Below the pieces are notes generated by a model. The model had not been told where the DNA came from and ran no database searches. It saw nothing but the letters and a program-made list of their open reading frames with translations. From Syngnathus acus (taxonomy: Eukaryota; Chordata; Actinopteri; Syngnathiformes; Syngnathidae): a DNA stretch of 64,000 nt. A program made the translations under genes and the position numbers. Location of the stretch: the NCBI RefSeq assembly GCF_901709675.1, contig NC_051098.1:9551000-9614999 (forward strand), read 5' to 3'. Each line of letters starts with the position of its first letter. The stretch's first letter is position 1. This document shows positions 1 to 64,000 of the stretch, piece by piece.

Positions 1-96
1 GATAGCTACTATATGTCCGCCGATGTCAGCCAGTTTGAGCCGCATGACGTTGTGGTAATGGCATATAGCCATCATGTCGTCATTCACGCTCAGAAG
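1..96 (+). CDS. Small heat-shock protein, penultimate exon (partial, runs off the left edge)
   Basis: The frame from base 1 reads SYYMSADVSQFEPHDVVVMA, then HHVVIHAQK, and meets a donor GTGTGT at 97. This is the first half of an alpha-crystallin domain. The spacing of DVSQFEPHD...VIHAQK matches vertebrate HSPB7 (DMSDFSPED...EVRAEK), including an intron after the lysine. Earlier exons lie outside the window. The protein would be an ATP-independent holdase chaperone. Confidence 0.85.
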
Positions 97-211
97 GTGT
101 GTGTTCTAAAGCATTCATTTTGTGTTAAAGAAAAATTCTCATTGTGAAAGTATTCATTGAATACCTTGTTTACTTTTGAACTGACTACACAGCGCAATTT
201 ATGTTCTTTAG

Positions 212-406
212 GTCATGGATGACGGAAGTGTCAGTGCCACATTCACCAATAAGTCCCAATTCCCGAAGGACATGAATCCCCTTTCTGTCAGTGGGACCTT
301 CAACAGTGACGGCATCCTGATTGTGAGTGTTCGCCGAAACAACTCTACAGATGGGCGGGATCTTCTGGCTGTGCCTACATACTATCGCAGCGAAGCTCAC
401 CTTTGA
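212..406 (+). CDS. Small heat-shock protein, last exon (HSPB7/HSPB12-like)
   Basis: The acceptor TTCTTTAG ends at 211 and the exon opens VMDDGSVSATFTNKSQFP. It continues KDMNPLSVSGTFNSDGILIV, where DGILIV is the alpha-crystallin G-x-L motif, and ends YYRSEAHL before TGA at 404-406. With the exon ending at 96 it gives the last 96 residues. The order resembles HSPB7 (DGTVMNTFAHK...VDPTSV), but the tail differs from human HSPB7, so a fish HSPB12-type gene is equally possible. The gene is convergent with clcn2. Confidence 0.88.
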   Translation, partial: VMDDGSVSATFTNKSQFPKDMNPLSVSGTFNSDGILIVSVRRNNSTDGRDLLAVPTYYRSEAHL

Positions 407-783
407 CCACAGACTCAAAGTTCAGCCTCGATCTAAGCTTCTGTATTGACCTTGCATAACAATTCTTGTTCATTGTTATTCATTTAGCTTCTGATGAGTT
501 ATTGGTGGATGTCTGATGACCAGCCAATATATACCTACCCTATAAAAAAGTGAATTAATTTGCCATTTTATCAATCATTTTTGTCACACTCATACAGTGC
601 TAGGCTATTCTTATAACTGTTGATTTAGATTTTTTATAAAATTTTGTAAAGGGTGGTGCTAGAGGGCCGTGGATGCCATTATATTTTAGTGAGAATACAC
701 ATTGTGTGGATTGACGATTATCTTTTTTTTTTTTTTTTTTTACCAATAATCTGCTTGCCTTGGAGCAGTGGTGCACATGATCC

Positions 784-789
784 AATAAA
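784..789 (+). terminator. Candidate polyadenylation signal of the small HSP gene
   Basis: AATAAA lies 378 nt after the TGA at 404-406. Further AATAAA-like motifs follow near 857-870. No transcript end can be seen in the sequence itself. Confidence 0.4.
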
Positions 790-2552
790 AATGAAAACAC
801 TTAGCACTTATTGATCGACACATATTGATTGACACTTGCTGGAAGATACAACAAATATAAATAAATAAAAAAGCACCGTGACAAAAAGATTGCATGTTAA
901 AATCTCATTTATTCATCCCTGATATACAAAAGTTATGCATTTTTCATTGTGAAAAATATCTCTTGACATTGCTCCGCTCTCTCTGGTTTGGCCCTACAGT
1001 ACGTATTCCCCCGAAGAGCCCTAAAAAATGGATTCCTCAAAAATTGATGGACGGTTTTAAATCAAGGTCCACTCTAATTTATGAATGAACCTTGATAAAA
1101 ACGCTGCATCACTGTGTGAGTATATCAACTAGCATCCATGCAACATAAATCACCAGAAGCTCTCCAGTATGAAACCAGACAGGGAAGGTTTCCCAAAGTT
1201 AATAAACATGGACTTAAGTCTTAGGCCAGATGCTTTAAACAACTAATCTAAAATGTGTGTCTTTCCCTTGACAGCTCAAGGAACAGTTGATTTGAGTCAT
1301 ATTGTTAGAGTGGTTACTAAAGGTTTGGGGGAAACCTTCACTTTCCAGTAATGAATCAAACATTGACACAAGCACATGGAGCTTACTTCCAATAAACATT
1401 AATCTTTTCAGTTTTTTTTGAAAGTTTTCTTTACAAAAATAAGGTTATCTTTGCATTCATGTCAACAATCTAAAAGGGTGACGTGAGATGAATAACTGTT
1501 ATTGCACGATTTGATTATCTACATGAAGATCAACCATATGAAAAGGAAACAAAAAAAACAATCCCAAAGCACTGATCACTCCAGACAAATAAATACGCAT
1601 CTAGCTCTGGATCCTTCTGTATGGTGTCCGATGAAATGAATAGTTGTTAAATGTTTATGACGGTAAGGCTGACAAAGCACGATATGATGCAATGCTGCAT
1701 GAAGAAGCACAAAATATAAGAAAGATCTGGTTTAGTTCTTGTGATAGGCTGGTGAGGCACAACCTTTGGACAAGTTTCGATCACATCTAGAGCCAATTGT
1801 TATGATGTAAAGAAGAGCACCAACACACACACATGTTGGTCCCTTTGACATGAGTTTCTCTTGACATCATGAATATTAAACGATAGTGCGTGGGGGGCCG
1901 CCATCTTGTTGGCCCCATTTCCTCTCCTAAAAAGTTGAAATGTTTTGGACAATACACCATAAGACAGCAGAATAATAACATAATCATCCACAATTTAATA
2001 TAAAAATCCAAATATCTTAGAATGAGAATAATTGAATATTAATGATTGGTTAAGACATTAAATTATGATTTTATGTTGGAGTCATGATGTGGTATAAAAA
2101 ATGTTATGATCACAATCCTCACCTCCTTTAAAAACATCAGACTAGAAGTAAAGCTCATTGGATGAGAGGTGTGTGCAAGTCAAAAACGTGAATTTGATCT
2201 CATTACAAAACAATGCCGACTGTATTTTTTCTTTAGTGGCCGCCATGATTACACAAGCACAAAACCGTAGGAACATTTCTGCGGGCTCAGATGTGGATAT
2301 TATTCCCATCAGAGCTTTCCATTGAGCCCACATTAAATATTAAATACACATGAGTTATTGTCTGTCACGTCAGCCTCATTGCTGACCATGCTGTCATTAA
2401 AACTATGATGGCTCAGGTTTCACCAGTCAACTTTGCTGCTGATAACTGGAGAGATAATTTAGAGAAAGGTGAAATACCCATCTTAGAACTGATAATACTT
2501 GATTTCAATTAGTGCTTCAACCATGATTGCATTCATCAAACTGATTCTGCTC

Positions 2553-2558
2553 TTTATT
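2553..2558 (-). terminator. Candidate polyadenylation signal of clcn2
   Basis: TTTATT on the plus strand is AATAAA on the minus strand. It is the first canonical signal I find past the clcn2 stop (about 880 nt). Later ones exist, for example near 908. Confidence 0.3.
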
Positions 2559-3437
2559 TATCCTCGGGTCATGTGCAGGCCCCTAGATTCATGCATTAAA
2601 TAGCTATGGGGCTTCGAACAGTAATGGACGTTAGAAAATATGGTGATCAAAGATGGATTGATGAGGAGGCCTGAAGCAGCTGGTTGGGTAATGATAACTT
2701 GCATCTTACCGTCATCCATTTCCTGCCTACTACTTGTTCTTTCCCTCCCTTGCGTCAGTCCTTCCTTCCATTACCGTCCTCTCAACCTTCTCTGATTGGT
2801 AAGAGCTATATTTAGATAAGCAGAAAACCTTGAGTGTTGCCACTGCCATATTTGTGTGTACCATATGTCTGTGGCTAAGGAGTGTACATTATTCAAATGG
2901 CTACAGGCCATTGGGCATGCCTGCTTGCGTTGGCCATAATCTCGGAGTGGTAAGAAGACAAACGATTAGCCTCTCCGGCGTGAAGAAAAATAGTGCCTAT
3001 TAAAACCACATTCATGAGGCAATAGAAAAAAAAAAACTGTGCAGTCACATTGCGCAATCACCTTTCTTACAGTACACACAGTGGAGGACAAAATGGAAGA
3101 CTGGTTGACTATTGTCCGGATAATATGAGCAACATGAACTACACAATGTCTGAGTAAGGAGATCCCTTTTTTTTTTCTTCTTCTTTAAAAGACTTCACTA
3201 TGTGCGGAGCGGTGATCAGGTTGTCATGTGTTCTGCTCTCCTGTGGAGTTTCTGCAATGGAGCCTGCAAGTTTTCTCAAGAGTTTATGGCAACACAAAAG
3301 ACAATATGAGAAGAAGAGCTCGGCAGAGCAGTAGAACACTTTCCACTATTAAATATTGATCCGAAGCCCTGAGGAATTTGGCGATTACGGACCTTAGCAC
3401 GTTCAAGTTTGACGGTTCTTTCAGCTATTTATGGGCA

Positions 3438-63215
<59,778 letters not shown>

Positions 63216-63499
63216 GGTGAGCTCCGTGCAGCCCGGGTGAAAGCTTGGTGCTTGGAATTGAGAGGAAACTGACAGGCGACAGCGACGTCTCACTGTGTGT
63301 GCAGCGATCAGAGCATTTGACCTGCTTTAAAACGTCAGATTAGTTCGAAATCAAACTCCAACTCAGTACTGACTGTTTCCTTCATTTTATAGTCTCAAGT
63401 CCCGGCCGGAGGAGACTTACTTGTGAGGCGGGACTTTGGCTCACTGAGGTGGGTTTTGACACTCCCATCTGAGATCAGCACAATTAGCATACCTCCTGC

Positions 63500-63738
63500 T
63501 TGATTTGTTGTTTATATTATTTGATTTTATTTATGTATATATTGTACATGTATTATTGTGACTTTAAGGAAAAGTATTTTCAAACAAACACTTCTTTTTC
63601 CGACTGTCAGTAATATGAGCTTGATTTGTTGTTTATATTATTTGATTTTATTTATGTATTTATAGTACATGTATTATTGTGACTAAGGAAAAGTATTTTC
63701 AAACAAACACTTTTTTCTCAGACTGTCAGTAATATGAG
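63500..63738. repeat. Tandem duplication of about 119 bp in the clcn2 5' flank
   Basis: Unit 1 (63500-63618) and unit 2 (63619 to about 63738) both begin GCTTGATTTGTTG and end CTGTCAGTAATATGAG. They differ only by a few substitutions and small indels. The unit is AT-rich. Confidence 0.9.
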
Positions 63739-63809
63739 TAGCACTAAAATAAAAATAAAATAAAAAATCAGACCTCTCTGGCTCCAATGTGTAACGCTAA
63801 TTTGCAACT

Positions 63810-63823
63810 GGGGGGGGGGGGGG
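63810..63823. repeat. Poly-G run
   Basis: About 14 consecutive G, next to the start of an interspersed repeat. It may be collapsed or expanded in the assembly. Confidence 0.8.
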
Positions 63824-64000
63824 AACAGGGGCGGAGCTACGCGGTGGCCAGGGGTGGCCATGGCCTCCCCTTTAATATCTGTATGTTATTTGTGCCATTA
63901 TCACATGGATGTGGTATTGTTAGACCCCTTGATACGTTGCCACAGGTTATTTGTATTGATGACATATTTAAAAGGGGGAGTCAGCACCAATATTTTTATT
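63824..64000. mobile_element. Start of an interspersed repeat running off the right edge
   Basis: The CAGGGGCGGAGCTACGCGGT start and nearby GGGGTGGCC words resemble the end of a widespread fish hAT-like repeat. The other end is outside the window, so the family call is tentative. Confidence 0.4.

Larger units (their letters stand above)
407..3437. other. Convergent intergenic region between the small HSP gene and clcn2
   Basis: This region of about 3.0 kb holds both 3' UTRs. A T-run (about 722-741) and several A-runs are visible. I see no additional gene: the short open frames here lack family resemblance and splice context. Confidence 0.7.

Overview
This is a eukaryotic, almost certainly teleost fish, genomic window. 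It is AT-rich, with long spliceosomal introns, abundant CA/GT microsatellites, typical fish repeat tails, and hAT, Tc1/mariner and LINE remnants. No prokaryotic gene organisation is visible. None of the long open frames is a complete gene: real coding sequence lies in short exons bounded by GT...AG.

Nearly the whole window is one gene on the minus strand, a voltage-gated chloride channel of the ClC-2 type (clcn2). I placed 24 coding exons, from the ATG in exon 1 (63215-63213) to the TGA in exon 24 (3440-3438). All reading phases agree across the 23 introns. The coding length adds up to 2697 nt, or 898 amino acids by my hand count. The CLC selectivity and gating motifs (GSGIPE, GKEGP, GAFMP, and the helix-R tyrosine in SLYDSI), both cytosolic CBS domains and the N-terminal ball-like segment are present without stops or frameshifts. 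Introns are very unequal: intron 1 is about 14.2 kb, intron 2 about 11.5 kb and intron 20 about 6.2 kb, while several channel-core introns are only 130-600 bp.

At the left edge (1-406, plus strand) are the last two exons of a small heat-shock protein of the alpha-crystallin family, most like HSPB7/HSPB12. It is convergent (tail to tail) with clcn2, with about 3 kb between the stop codons. At the right edge, exon 1 of clcn2 sits in a CpG-rich patch. Its 5' flank carries a tandem duplication of about 119 bp, a poly-G run and the start of another interspersed repeat.

The introns hold decayed mobile DNA. There are three copies of one hAT-type non-autonomous family in intron 1, two with visible 8-bp target-site duplications, and another hAT-like MITE with a 'CCGTATTTTC' end. 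Intron 2 has a Tc1/mariner transposase fossil, and intron 1 has an L2/Rex-like reverse-transcriptase fossil. Several fragments of a common fish repeat, a diverged intronic repeat pair, and 77-bp and 53-bp tandem duplications complete the list. I found no tRNA, rRNA, CRISPR array or prokaryotic system. I did not find an unmistakably new biological system. The most interesting points are the intact ClC-2 gene model, its small-HSP neighbour, the micro-exon cytosolic linker, duplicated sequences near splice sites and promoter, and a few RFX X-box-like motifs in introns.
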